This document shows positions 18,059-26,948 of a stretch of DNA of 64,000 bases, one piece after another. Position 1 is the first letter of the stretch. Each line of letters starts with the position of its first letter. Source of the DNA: UBA9926 sp913064795 (GTDB taxonomy: Bacteria; Pseudomonadota; Gammaproteobacteria; Pseudomonadales; Azotimanducaceae); the NCBI GenBank assembly GCA_045560765.1, contig JBJKZD010000010.1:186001-250000 (forward strand), read 5' to 3'. The notes under the pieces are model-generated. The model made no database searches. It was not told where the DNA came from and worked only from the letters and a program-made list of their open reading frames with translations. Both the position numbers and the translations under genes were made by a program.

Positions 18059-19117
18059 ATGGACGCCACATCAGCTCGAGACGCGAACAAAGATAAAGCT
18101 TTAGACGCAGCGCTATCACAGATTGAACGCCAATTTGGTAAGGGCGCAATGATGCGCTTGGGCGACACGCCTCAAGTGCGAATCCCCTCGATCTCGACTG
18201 GATCGCTTGGCCTGGATGTTGCCTTAGGGATTGGAGGCTTGCCCCGGGGACGAATTGTTGAAATTTACGGTCCGGAATCCTCAGGTAAGACCACGCTGAC
18301 CTTGCAAGTCATTGCTGAGGCACAAAAAATTGGTGGTACCTGCGCGTTTATCGATGCTGAGCACGCGCTAGATCCTATCTACGCCCAGGATCTTGGGGTC
18401 GATATCGAAAACCTTTTGGTTTCTCAGCCGGACACCGGGGAGCAAGCCTTGGAGATTTGCGACATGGTGGTCCGATCAGGAGCGGTGGATGTTGTCATTG
18501 TTGATTCCGTTGCGGCGTTGACCCCGAAGGCCGAGATCGAAGGAGATATGGGAGACCATCATGTCGGTCTGCAAGCGAGATTGATGAGCCAGGCCCTGCG
18601 AAAAATGGCGGGTAATATTAAAAATTCTAATACGCTCGTTATCTTTATTAATCAGATCAGAATGAAGATTGGCGTCATGTTCGGGAGCCCCGAAACGACA
18701 ACCGGCGGTAACGCACTCAAGTTCTACTCGTCAGTACGGCTTGATATTCGTCGTATCGGTGGTATCAAAGAAGGTGATGAGGTGGTGGGTAATGAGACCC
18801 GGGTCAAAGTCATTAAAAACAAGGTTGCTCCGCCATTTAAACAAACTGAATTTCAAATTATGTATGGCAAGGGCATCTATCGATTGGGCGAGGTCGTCGA
18901 CTTGGGCGTTCAGCTTGGCTTTGTTGACAAGGCAGGTGCTTGGTACAGCTACAAGGGCGACAAAATTGGTCAGGGTAAGAAAAACGCCTGCGAATTCTTG
19001 GCTGAACATGTGGAAATCGGTCAAGAAATAGAAGGCAGAATTCGAGCGCAGCTGCTCAACGAAGTAACAGACGGCGGCGAGGAGGTATCGGTCGCCGAAG
19101 AAGCTGAAATGAGTTAA
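18059..19117 (+). CDS. recA: recombinase RecA
   Basis: Strand-exchange ATPase and LexA co-protease, 352 residues. Walker A GPESSGKTT lies at residues 71-79, with the Walker B region VVIVDSVAAL and the L2/C-core GGNALKFYSSVRLDIRR. The ATG at 18059 follows AAGGAG with good spacing; a GTG at 18050 is in frame but lies within that ribosome-binding site. Acidic C-terminal tail as usual. recX follows after 15 bp, so they are probably co-transcribed under SOS control. Confidence 0.98.
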   Translation: MDATSARDANKDKALDAALSQIERQFGKGAMMRLGDTPQVRIPSISTGSLGLDVALGIGGLPRGRIVEIYGPESSGKTTLTLQVIAEAQKIGGTCAFIDAEHALDPIYAQDLGVDIENLLVSQPDTGEQALEICDMVVRSGAVDVVIVDSVAALTPKAEIEGDMGDHHVGLQARLMSQALRKMAGNIKNSNTLVIFINQIRMKIGVMFGSPETTTGGNALKFYSSVRLDIRRIGGIKEGDEVVGNETRVKVIKNKVAPPFKQTEFQIMYGKGIYRLGEVVDLGVQLGFVDKAGAWYSYKGDKIGQGKKNACEFLAEHVEIGQEIEGRIRAQLLNEVTDGGEEVSVAEEAEMS

Positions 19118-19132
19118 TCCCAGGACCCTCCC

Positions 19133-20002
19133 TTGGTTGATAAGCGCGAACTAGAACAACTTCGAAGCGCCATCCGCACCATCGAAAACGGTGCTAAAAA
19201 TGCGCCCTCTGGAGGCGATGCCTCGATCGTAAAACGGGTTGACGGCAGGGCATCGGGCGGTCGCGAAGGGACGTTCAGTCTGTCAGAGAATGCTGATAGT
19301 ACAGGTTGTTCTAGCCAGGCAAGCCGCTTCAAAGAAAAACCAGACCAAAACCAAAAAAAAGCCCAAAGAAAGGCTTTTAAGAAAGCTCAAAATCTAGCGA
19401 GCCCCGAGGCTAGAACACGCCATCGCAGGACGCTCGAAGAAGCGGGTGAGCTAGCCGATGTTCAGCGCCTAGAGACTAAAGCCTGGCTGGTCGATGACAA
19501 GTCTGAGCTTTCAGGAGGGGGTTGCTCCGTCGATTCCGCTTTGAACGACACCCATGAGGTCACGAGCGGAATGCTGCGTCAAGCTGCTTTATCTTTGCTG
19601 GCGCAAAGAGAACAGTCTGAAGGTGAGTTACTGAGAAAGTTGGGGCGACGGTTTCCAGGGTTTGAGTCTCTAAAAGCGGAAGTGATTGCTCAGTTGCAGT
19701 CAGATGGCTTACAAAGTGATGCTCGATTGGCTGAATCTTACGTGCGGTATCGGTCACAGCGGGGGCAAGGCCCGAACAAGATTCGAAACGAGTTGTCTCA
19801 AAAAGGTGTAGCCTCCTCGCTGATTACGGAATCTTTGAATGACGAATCGATAGATTGGGTGGCTGTAGCGCGTTTTGTTGTGGAAAAGCGGTTCGGCGAA
19901 AGCCTTGTTTCAAGCGATCTTGAACCCAAGGAGCGGGCGCGTCGCAGCCGATTTCTGCAGCAGCGCGGATTTCACTATGAACATATCTCAGCTGCTTTAT
20001 AA
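19133..20002 (+). CDS. recX: regulatory protein RecX with a long N-terminal extension
   Basis: RecX proteins bind RecA filaments and modulate their activity. The C-terminal 145 residues match the family: AALSLLAQREQSEGELLRKL, then GLQSDARLAESYVRYR, then GPNKIRNEL and the final RFLQQRGFHYEHI. The open frame extends upstream by about 146 residues to a TTG at 19133. That extension is charged and low-complexity (QNQKKAQRKAFKKAQN) and matches nothing I recognise. If the ATG at 19571 is the true start, the product is 143 residues, close to the normal RecX length. The function is firm; the start is not. Confidence 0.85.
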   Translation: MVDKRELEQLRSAIRTIENGAKNAPSGGDASIVKRVDGRASGGREGTFSLSENADSTGCSSQASRFKEKPDQNQKKAQRKAFKKAQNLASPEARTRHRRTLEEAGELADVQRLETKAWLVDDKSELSGGGCSVDSALNDTHEVTSGMLRQAALSLLAQREQSEGELLRKLGRRFPGFESLKAEVIAQLQSDGLQSDARLAESYVRYRSQRGQGPNKIRNELSQKGVASSLITESLNDESIDWVAVARFVVEKRFGESLVSSDLEPKERARRSRFLQQRGFHYEHISAAL

Positions 20003-20069
20003 TGGGCAGAACAAAATTCAGCCAGAGGCAATAAATTTGTCAGGCTGATGGTAGATATGGGGAACCAAG

Positions 20070-22670
20070 ATGAACAGCCAGGAGATTCGATCCGCCTACT
20101 TAGCTTTTTTTAAAGCGCAGGGCCATACGATTGTTGAGTCATCGTCATTGGTTCCAGACAACGATCCAACGTTGCTGTTTACCAATTCCGGGATGGTGCA
20201 GTTTAAAGAGGCTTTCGCTTTAAAAGAAAATCGAGGTTATACCCGAGCGGTGAGCAGTCAGCGGTGCATTCGTGCCGGTGGTAAGCACAATGATCTTGAT
20301 AATGTCGGATATACCGCCCGACATCACACCTTTTTCGAAATGCTAGGAAATTTCAGTTTTGGTGATTACTTCAAGGCCGAAGCCATCCAATTTGCCTGGG
20401 ATTTTCTGACTAAAGTCCTCGAGATTCCAAAAGACCGACTTTGGGTCACAATCCATGACAGCGATGACGAGGCCCACGCGATTTGGGTTGACGAGATTGG
20501 ATTCGACCCTGATCGAATGTCTCGAATGGGAGATAAAGACAACTTTTGGACGATGGGCGATACCGGCCCTTGCGGCCCATGCTCAGAAATCTTTTATGAT
20601 CATGGTGCTCATGTGCCTGGCGGACCTCCTGGCTCTGTTGACGACGATCTTGATCGTTTCGTAGAGATTTGGAATCTCGTTTTCACACAGTACGATCGGA
20701 GTGCCGACGGCACTTTAACCCCGCTACCGAGCCCTTGCGTTGATACGGGTATGGGCTTAGAGCGGCTTGCAGCGGTCATGCAAAAGGTGCACAACAACTA
20801 CGACACCGATCTTTTTCAACCCATTATTCGACGCGCGGCGGAAGTGCTTGGCTGTCAGGATCCGAGCCACCCGTCGTTGAAAGTCATTGCAGATCACCTG
20901 AGGTCTTCGGTGTTTCTGATCAGCGATGGTGTCTTACCCTCTAACGAGGGTCGGGGTTATGTGATGCGGAGAATTATGCGCCGCGCGCTTCGACATGGAC
21001 ATGCCTTAGGTGCAAAGGAGCCTTTTTTCCACGTCCTGGTGCCTCTATTGATAGAGGAAATGGGAGCCGCCTATCCTATGCTGGTTAAAACGGCCGATCA
21101 GATCGAGAGAATCGTTTTGAAGGAGGAAACACAATTTGCTTTGACCTTAGACCAAGGCATGCGGTTGCTCGACGAAGCAATCAAGGATCTTTCAGACTCG
21201 GTGATCCCTGGAGGGGTCATTTTCAAACTCTATGATACTTATGGGTTTCCAGCAGATCTCACCGGTGATATTGCTCGCGAGCGGGGCTTAACACTCGATG
21301 AGAAGGGTTTTGAGCAAGCGATGAACGATCAACGTGAACGCGCACGCGCTAGTAGCAAGTTTTCGGAGCACGTTGAGCTCGAGATGGAGCTCGACATTGA
21401 GACCCCCTTTGTCGGCTACGATCAATTGTCGGCGGATGCCGCCGTGATCGCGATTTATGTCTCTGGCGTTTCGGTAGATCAGTGGAATGGTGCAGAAGCG
21501 GCGCTGTTGGTCTTAGATCAAACGCCTTTTTACGCCGAAAGCGGGGGTCAGGTGGGTGATAAGGGCTCCTTGAAAGCTGCAAACGGCAGTATCAATGTTT
21601 TCGATACAACGAAAGCGGGTGCAGCCATTTTGCACCATTGCCAAATGGAACAGGGCTTGGTGAGGGTTGGTGATTCACTAAGCGCCGAGGTCGATCCGCA
21701 AACCCGAGGCCGAGCAGCACGGCATCATTCTGCGACCCACCTTCTTCATGCCGCCTTGAGGACGGTCTTAGGTGATCATGTGAATCAAAGGGGCTCTCTG
21801 GTCAATGCAGATCGTCTTCGATTCGATTTTTCGCATTTTGAGGCGGTGACAACGGCTGAGCTCACCGAGATTGAAGCACTTTGTAATGCAGAGATATTAA
21901 AAAATTCTGTCATCGAAACAGCAGCAATGGGCGTTGAAGCAGCCAAAGAGAAAGGCGCCATGGCGTTGTTCGGTGAAAAGTACACGGAGGTGGTGCGTGT
22001 GTTGACGATGGGCGAGGGTTTTTCAGTTGAGCTCTGCGGTGGTACGCATGCGCAGCGAACCGGGGATCTCGGGCAACTGAAAATCATTTCGGAGCAAGGA
22101 ATTGCTTCCGGCGTTCGTAGAATTGAGGCCGTCGTGGCTGAGTCAGCACTGAATGTTATAGCTGAAACGGATGCGCTCGCGGATGGCTTGTCAGCGCTTC
22201 TGAAGGTAGATCGGTCGGGTGTTGTGCAGCGGTTGGAGTCCCTTATCGATGCTAATCGCCGCCTAGAAAAAGAAGTCGCTGCATTGCAAATGAAATTGGT
22301 CAGCGGTGAAACGATGGATACCGCAGACTCTGTCATAGACGTCGAGGGGGTCCAGGTCCTCATTAATCAAATTGATGGTGCTGACGCAAAAAGTTTGCCC
22401 GACGCGCTCGATCGGCTGAAGAATAAGCTCGGGAGCGGCGTGGTGGTCTTGGCAGCAGTTCAAGACCAAAAGATAGCCTTAATCGCAGGCGTGACGAAAG
22501 ATCTTATAGATCGTGTTCAGGCCGGCGAACTTGTTAACCATGTAGCACGGCAAGTTGGCGGTAAAGGAGGAGGGCGTCCCGATATGGCGCGTGCCGGCGG
22601 AAACGATCCGGCAGCATTGCCCGGGGCTCTCGATTCCGTTCCCGCTTTTTTAGAATCGAAACTGGCTTAA
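20070..22670 (+). CDS. alaS: alanyl-tRNA synthetase
   Basis: Charges tRNA-Ala; 866 residues, normal length. The class II catalytic core opens with RSAYLAFFKAQGH, followed by NSGMVQFK and GRGYVMRRI. The editing domain has HHSATHLLHAAL near residue 551 and CGGTH near 655, the zinc/editing histidine-cysteine set. The C-terminal DHH-type tail ends with GGKGGGRPDMARAGG. The ATG at 20070 follows a weak GGGGAA. Order recX-alaS-lysC-csrA is conserved in gammaproteobacteria. Confidence 0.98.
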   Translation: MNSQEIRSAYLAFFKAQGHTIVESSSLVPDNDPTLLFTNSGMVQFKEAFALKENRGYTRAVSSQRCIRAGGKHNDLDNVGYTARHHTFFEMLGNFSFGDYFKAEAIQFAWDFLTKVLEIPKDRLWVTIHDSDDEAHAIWVDEIGFDPDRMSRMGDKDNFWTMGDTGPCGPCSEIFYDHGAHVPGGPPGSVDDDLDRFVEIWNLVFTQYDRSADGTLTPLPSPCVDTGMGLERLAAVMQKVHNNYDTDLFQPIIRRAAEVLGCQDPSHPSLKVIADHLRSSVFLISDGVLPSNEGRGYVMRRIMRRALRHGHALGAKEPFFHVLVPLLIEEMGAAYPMLVKTADQIERIVLKEETQFALTLDQGMRLLDEAIKDLSDSVIPGGVIFKLYDTYGFPADLTGDIARERGLTLDEKGFEQAMNDQRERARASSKFSEHVELEMELDIETPFVGYDQLSADAAVIAIYVSGVSVDQWNGAEAALLVLDQTPFYAESGGQVGDKGSLKAANGSINVFDTTKAGAAILHHCQMEQGLVRVGDSLSAEVDPQTRGRAARHHSATHLLHAALRTVLGDHVNQRGSLVNADRLRFDFSHFEAVTTAELTEIEALCNAEILKNSVIETAAMGVEAAKEKGAMALFGEKYTEVVRVLTMGEGFSVELCGGTHAQRTGDLGQLKIISEQGIASGVRRIEAVVAESALNVIAETDALADGLSALLKVDRSGVVQRLESLIDANRRLEKEVAALQMKLVSGETMDTADSVIDVEGVQVLINQIDGADAKSLPDALDRLKNKLGSGVVVLAAVQDQKIALIAGVTKDLIDRVQAGELVNHVARQVGGKGGGRPDMARAGGNDPAALPGALDSVPAFLESKLA

Positions 22671-22711
22671 CCCTACGCTCCATTTGATTTAGTTGTATTA
22701 GAGGAAATCCC

Positions 22712-23947
22712 ATGGCGCGCTTAGTCATGAAATTTGGCGGAACATCAGTCGCAAATGTAGGGCTGATCGAAAAAATTGCCGATCGAGTGGTCAAATCAAG
22801 GGCACAGGGCCATGAAGTCATAGTGGTCGTCTCCGCGATGGGCCATGAGACTGATCGACTGGTCTCCCTTGCCGAGGAAGTTGACGCAGGCGGCGTGGAT
22901 GCTGTGCGAGAACTAGATGTGTTGCTTTCAACCGGTGAGCAGGTGACCACCGCTCTGCTTGCAATGATGTTGGTCAAAAAAGGCATCACCGCCAAATCTT
23001 ATCAGGGCCACCAGATTAAAATTTTGACGGATGATGCGCACGGTCGGGCAAGAGTGATGACTGTTGAAGAAGATCGTTTATTGGCTGATTTGGCAGAGCA
23101 GCGGGTACCCGTTATCGCAGGATTTCAAGGTATCTCGCCGTCGGGTCGAGTGACCACCCTTGGCAGAGGGGGCTCTGATACCACTGCCGTCGCGGTTGCA
23201 TCCGCGCTGCAGGCGGACGAGTGTCAGATTTTTACGGATGTCGATGGCGTGTTCACCACGGATCCCCGGGTTGTTCCTGAAGCGCGCTGTATGTCGCGTA
23301 TCACGTTTGAAGAAATGCTCGAGCTGGCCAGCTCGGGCTCGAAGGTGTTGCATACCCGAGCAGTGGAGTTAGCAAACAAAAATAAAGTCGCTCTGCGCGT
23401 ACTCTCTAGTTTCAACGATGTAGCAGGAACCCTAATTACCTCTGAGGACCAGATTATGATGGAAGCGCCGCTTATTTCGGGTATCGCGTTCACCAAGGAC
23501 GAGGCAAAGTTGACACTCCGAGGTGTTAAAGACCAGCCAGGAATCGCATCAAAGATTTTGGCGCCGATCAGCGAGGCCAGTATCGAAGTCGATATGATTG
23601 TTCAAAACACCGGGGCTGACGGCAACACTGACTTTACGTTTACCGTACAGAGATCTGACTTTCAGACCGCGCATCAATTGTTGGCGAGTGTAGCCCGGAC
23701 GATCGAGGCGGCTGAGGTTTTGGGCGACGAGCGCATTGCGAAGCTATCCATCGTCGGCGTTGGGATGCGCTCCCATGCAGGGGTAGCTACCCAAATGTTC
23801 GAAATTCTTGCCAAAGAGTCCATTAACATTCAGGTTATTTCGACGTCGGAGATCAAAATCTCGGTGGTCATCGATGAGAAATATCTAGAGCTTGCCGCTC
23901 GAGCGTTACACGCTGGATTTGGTCTAGAGGTGGTAGCAGAAACCTGA
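22712..23947 (+). CDS. lysC: aspartate kinase
   Basis: Phosphorylates aspartate, the committed step to Lys, Met, Thr and diaminopimelate. 411 residues, the monofunctional type. The N-terminal kinase motif is KFGGTSV, with FTDVDGVFTTDPR and a C-terminal pair of ACT domains (ISGIAFTKDEAKLTLRGV and SIVGVGMRSHAGVA) that normally mediate lysine/threonine feedback. The start ATG at 22712 follows GAGGAAA. Confidence 0.97.
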   Translation: MARLVMKFGGTSVANVGLIEKIADRVVKSRAQGHEVIVVVSAMGHETDRLVSLAEEVDAGGVDAVRELDVLLSTGEQVTTALLAMMLVKKGITAKSYQGHQIKILTDDAHGRARVMTVEEDRLLADLAEQRVPVIAGFQGISPSGRVTTLGRGGSDTTAVAVASALQADECQIFTDVDGVFTTDPRVVPEARCMSRITFEEMLELASSGSKVLHTRAVELANKNKVALRVLSSFNDVAGTLITSEDQIMMEAPLISGIAFTKDEAKLTLRGVKDQPGIASKILAPISEASIEVDMIVQNTGADGNTDFTFTVQRSDFQTAHQLLASVARTIEAAEVLGDERIAKLSIVGVGMRSHAGVATQMFEILAKESINIQVISTSEIKISVVIDEKYLELAARALHAGFGLEVVAET

Positions 23948-24407
23948 GACTGATTTTTTGGGGCGGTTTGTTGCTTTAGCACTCCATGAGGCTTGCGATC
24001 TAGGTCCTGCTAGTTCAGAGCTTTGGCGTTTCGAATGCAAGGTGCGGCCGACGCCTTCAAAGCAATCCAGATTAATCTTGGCGCCTGTCTGATTTGATTC
24101 GTGTAGCGGTGATCCATATTTAACCCAGCGATTGCTCTTTGTAAGCGGTGCTTTGGCAGCGTTTACAATTTCCTTGACAGGTCTGGGAGCTCGAATCATT
24201 GTGCAGTAGACTGATTTCTGCAGGGGCTTGTGATTGAGGTTTGCAAGCAGAAAAGGAGGGGGCTAGCGGCTTGTTTGAATGGGATAAGGTTGGGGATTTT
24301 TCCTGAGCGTGAAAGCGTGAATTGAACGCGCTAAGATCAAGACATCCACCGCAAGGATTCTAATCTGCATTGCGAAAGTGCCGAGTAGGAATCCATAGGA
24401 GATCATA
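23948..24407 (+). other. Intergenic region lysC-csrA
   Basis: 460 bp with no gene I can support. A minus-strand open frame across its first half (start about 24199) overlaps the lysC end and matches nothing I know. The last 20 bases carry the csrA ribosome-binding site (AGGAG). The csrA promoter probably lies here, but I cannot place it with confidence. No tRNA-Ser cluster was seen. Confidence 0.6.
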
Positions 24408-24605
24408 GTGTTAATTTTGACCCGAAAGGTTGGCGAAACATTGGTGATAGGCGGAGAAATTGAAGTCACGGTTCTTGGCCAGAAGGGCAATCAAGTGAGA
24501 TTGGGTGTTGAAGCACCAAAGGAAATCTCGGTGCACCGACAAGAGATTCAAGAGAAAGTGATCGCCGAAAATGACGGTCCTGATCAAGGTGCTGGGCCCG
24601 GCTAA
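24408..24605 (+). CDS. csrA: carbon storage regulator CsrA
   Basis: Dimeric RNA-binding protein that controls translation and stability of mRNAs containing GGA motifs. 65 residues from a GTG start at 24408 preceded by AGGAG. The sequence LILTRKVGETLVIGG and VRLGVEAPKEISVHRQEI is the full CsrA core, including the conserved VHRQEI segment. The C-terminal tail is short and Gly/Pro-rich. It is convergent with a desaturase gene 34 bp away. Confidence 0.97.
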   Translation: MLILTRKVGETLVIGGEIEVTVLGQKGNQVRLGVEAPKEISVHRQEIQEKVIAENDGPDQGAGPG

Positions 24606-24639
24606 AACAAGTTTGAGTCACAGCCTCAAAGAACCGACG

Positions 24640-25536
24640 CTAACGGTTACGCGTAACCGCCCTTATCAGCGCCGGATACCCCTTAGTGATGGCCACCTCA
24701 CGATAGTACTGATGGTGGATGAGCAGCTGATGCAATTTGGGAAGCTGGTAGAGAGGGACAGATGGGAGAAGATGGTGTTCAAGGTGAAAACTAATCTGGT
24801 GAGGCGCAATAAATAGTCTTTCCCACCAAGAGGTTAAAACGGTGCGGGTGTTGTGTCTTGGGTCACTGCTCGTTGAATCAGGAACACCAGCATGTTCACC
24901 AACTTGACGCAGCCGAGTACTCAGCATGTGAGTCGTCATAAATGCGAGCACCCATAAACCGTAAAGCCAGGGTTGGCCAAGTAGGCTGAGTCCTCCCAAG
25001 AATGCGAAATTAGTCATCAAGCCGCCTCTGACAACGCGTTTTGATTCCTCATCCAGGGCAGGATATCGGACGATTGACCGAGCGATCGACTTTAATCGCC
25101 GCCAACCGGTTTTGCCCGACAGGTCTCTCCAGACTTTTCTTTGGAAGCTGCTCTGTGAAACTGGGTAAGCGGCGTAATTTTTTAGGTCGGGATCATCAGC
25201 AGTTCCTGCATATTGATGATGCTTGAGGTGTCCCTCCATGTAGGTTTTCTTGCTTGAGAAGACCCAATAACCAGAAAGCCACCGACCCACAAAATCGTTC
25301 AACCCCCGGGATTTGAAAAACGTTTGATGTCCAGTCTCGTGAACGATGATGCCGAGGCTCAGTTGACGACAACCGATCAGTGCAACCGCCAGGAGCAGTG
25401 TCAGCGGGTTTGGGCTGAGTCCAGCGATGATCAATGCGCCGATAATGATCGACCAGTCTAAAAAGACGACTCGCCAAGCTTGCAGATCGCTCTTTGCGGT
25501 CACGGATGTCAGCTCTTGTGGCGTCAGAGGGTGCAT
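24640..25536 (-). CDS. membrane fatty acid desaturase
   Basis: 298 residues from the ATG at 25536. The three di-iron histidine boxes are present: HETGH (about residue 63), HLKHH (about 100) and HLEHH (about 250), with hydrophobic segments between. These place it in the membrane fatty-acid desaturase/hydroxylase superfamily; the double-bond position and substrate cannot be read from sequence. An in-frame TTG at 25560 would add eight residues but lies inside the predicted promoter spacer. It sits head-to-head with a lipid-modification operon, consistent with a role in membrane lipid remodelling. Confidence 0.85.
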   Translation of the reverse strand: MHPLTPQELTSVTAKSDLQAWRVVFLDWSIIIGALIIAGLSPNPLTLLLAVALIGCRQLSLGIIVHETGHQTFFKSRGLNDFVGRWLSGYWVFSSKKTYMEGHLKHHQYAGTADDPDLKNYAAYPVSQSSFQRKVWRDLSGKTGWRRLKSIARSIVRYPALDEESKRVVRGGLMTNFAFLGGLSLLGQPWLYGLWVLAFMTTHMLSTRLRQVGEHAGVPDSTSSDPRHNTRTVLTSWWERLFIAPHQISFHLEHHLLPSVPLYQLPKLHQLLIHHQYYREVAITKGYPALIRAVTRNR

Positions 25537-25542
25537 GGGGGG

Positions 25543-25570
25543 AGTATAATTGAGCCTCAATCCGGGTCAA
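25543..25570 (-). promoter_or_regulatory. Sigma-70-type promoter of the desaturase, probably leaderless
   Basis: On the minus strand TTGACC (25570-25565) and TATACT (25548-25543) are separated by 16 bp. Six C residues then lead straight to the ATG at 25536, so transcription would begin at or very near the A of the start codon. No Shine-Dalgarno is present. A leaderless mRNA is inferred from spacing only. Confidence 0.5.
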
Positions 25571-25670
25571 GCTGAAGGGTGCTGAGGTGCGCCATTTTTG
25601 AATTGATCTTCAGTATCAGGGTCTCTACCATTTGACGGAGGAACCAAAAACAGGTTGCGCTGGGTTGATC

Positions 25671-25709
25671 AAACGAGCGTAGGAAACGAGCATAAGAAAC
25701 GAGCGTCAA
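25671..25709 (+). repeat. 13-bp tandem repeat (3 units) upstream of the FAD oxidoreductase gene
   Basis: Three consecutive 13-bp units beginning AAACGAGC (AAACGAGCGTAGG, AAACGAGCATAAG, AAACGAGCGTCAA) end 12 bp before the start codon at 25722, so any mRNA leader contains them beside the translation start. Confidence 0.8.
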
Positions 25710-25721
25710 AGGGTGTTCTAA

Positions 25722-26948
25722 ATGAAAACGATAGCGGTCATCGGTGGAGGCATATCGGGATTGACCGTGGCTTACTATCTGTCGGGTCGATGTGATGTTT
25801 CCGTATTTGAACGCAATGATTATCTCGGCGGACATACCCATACTCACGAGATCGAGGTGGATGAAACTACGGTGGCTGTGGATACCGGTTTTATCGTCTA
25901 TAACGACCGCACTTATCCACATTTTATGGCGCTGCTTAACTCCCTTGAGGTTCGCGGGCAACCCACGGAAATGAGCTTCAGCCTTAAACGGCCGCACCTT
26001 GAGTACAACGGACATAATCTTCGGACGCTTTTCGCACAAAAGTCGAATGTCTTAAAGCCGAGCTTTTGGGGAATGCTGATGGATATTCTGCGTTTTAATC
26101 GCAGTGCCCGGACAATGGACGCCCAGGAAACAATGTCTTTGCGGGACTATTGTTTGAGAGAAAACTTTGGCAAAGCGTTTATGAATGACTACCTGGTTCC
26201 GATGGCTGCAGCGATTTGGTCGACTGGGGATGCTGAGATTTTAGACTTTCCTATGGGTATGTTGGCTCAGTTTTTTCTTCATCATGGATTGCTCGATCTC
26301 AAGGATCGTCCTCAATGGTATGTTGTTGAGGGTGGCTCGGCGCAGTATGTAAAAGCCATGGCGGGTCGGATCGGATCAGTTAGAACTTCAAGCGTTGTGA
26401 CAAACGTTCGACGCGCACCCGACGGGGTCTATATAACCGTTGGATCCAAAATAGAAAGGTTTGATGAAGTGGTTTTTGCTTGTCACGCGCCACAGTCCCG
26501 GTCGTTACTAGAAGACGCGACGGCAGCGGAATCTGAAATTCTTGGTGACATGCGGTGCAGCCACAATACCGTTGCTCTGCATCAGGACGCCAGCGTTATG
26601 CCGAAACATCGAGCGGTATGGGCTAGCTGGAACTACCATGCAACTCAGGGTTCGACCCGGGCGGGACTCACCTACTACATGAATCGGCTTCAAAATTTTG
26701 AAACGACCCTTCCTGTTTTAGTGACGCTCAATGAAGTTGACTCGATTGATCCCGCGAGATTGATTAAGACGCTGAATTACGCCCATCCTATTTTTGATCA
26801 GAATATGCTGAAAGCCCAACGGCGACATGCTGAGATTTCAGGTCATCAACGAACGCATTATTGCGGCGCTTATTGGTTCAATGGCTTTCACGAGGATGGC
26901 GTGGTGAGTGCGTTGCGGGTGGTACGTGAGATTGAGGCGTCGTTATGA
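25722..26948 (+). CDS. FAD-dependent amine-oxidase-like oxidoreductase of a lipid-modification operon
   Basis: 408 residues. The N-terminal dinucleotide fold GGGISG (residues 8-13) is followed by ERNDYLGGHTHTHEI and VAVDTGFIVYNDRTYPHF, typical of the NAD/FAD-binding family found beside DUF1365 and cyclopropane-fatty-acid synthase genes. In Rhodobacter a related gene set belongs to a singlet-oxygen response and furan-fatty-acid pathway; I infer, and cannot prove, a similar fatty-acyl oxidation or desaturation role. It overlaps the next gene by 4 bp (ATGA). Confidence 0.8.
   Translation: MKTIAVIGGGISGLTVAYYLSGRCDVSVFERNDYLGGHTHTHEIEVDETTVAVDTGFIVYNDRTYPHFMALLNSLEVRGQPTEMSFSLKRPHLEYNGHNLRTLFAQKSNVLKPSFWGMLMDILRFNRSARTMDAQETMSLRDYCLRENFGKAFMNDYLVPMAAAIWSTGDAEILDFPMGMLAQFFLHHGLLDLKDRPQWYVVEGGSAQYVKAMAGRIGSVRTSSVVTNVRRAPDGVYITVGSKIERFDEVVFACHAPQSRSLLEDATAAESEILGDMRCSHNTVALHQDASVMPKHRAVWASWNYHATQGSTRAGLTYYMNRLQNFETTLPVLVTLNEVDSIDPARLIKTLNYAHPIFDQNMLKAQRRHAEISGHQRTHYCGAYWFNGFHEDGVVSALRVVREIEASL

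Noticed and set aside
17757..18149. Minus-strand frame with repeated FLVLGSW units
   Set aside because: It is a translation of the GAACCAA microsatellite and extends into recA; no start, signal or family support.
23924..24199. Minus-strand open frame in the lysC-csrA gap
   Set aside because: Overlaps the lysC end, matches nothing recognised and has no clear ribosome-binding site.
24645..24658. GGTTACGCGTAACC palindrome as a csrA terminator
   Set aside because: It lies inside the desaturase coding sequence and lacks a T run.
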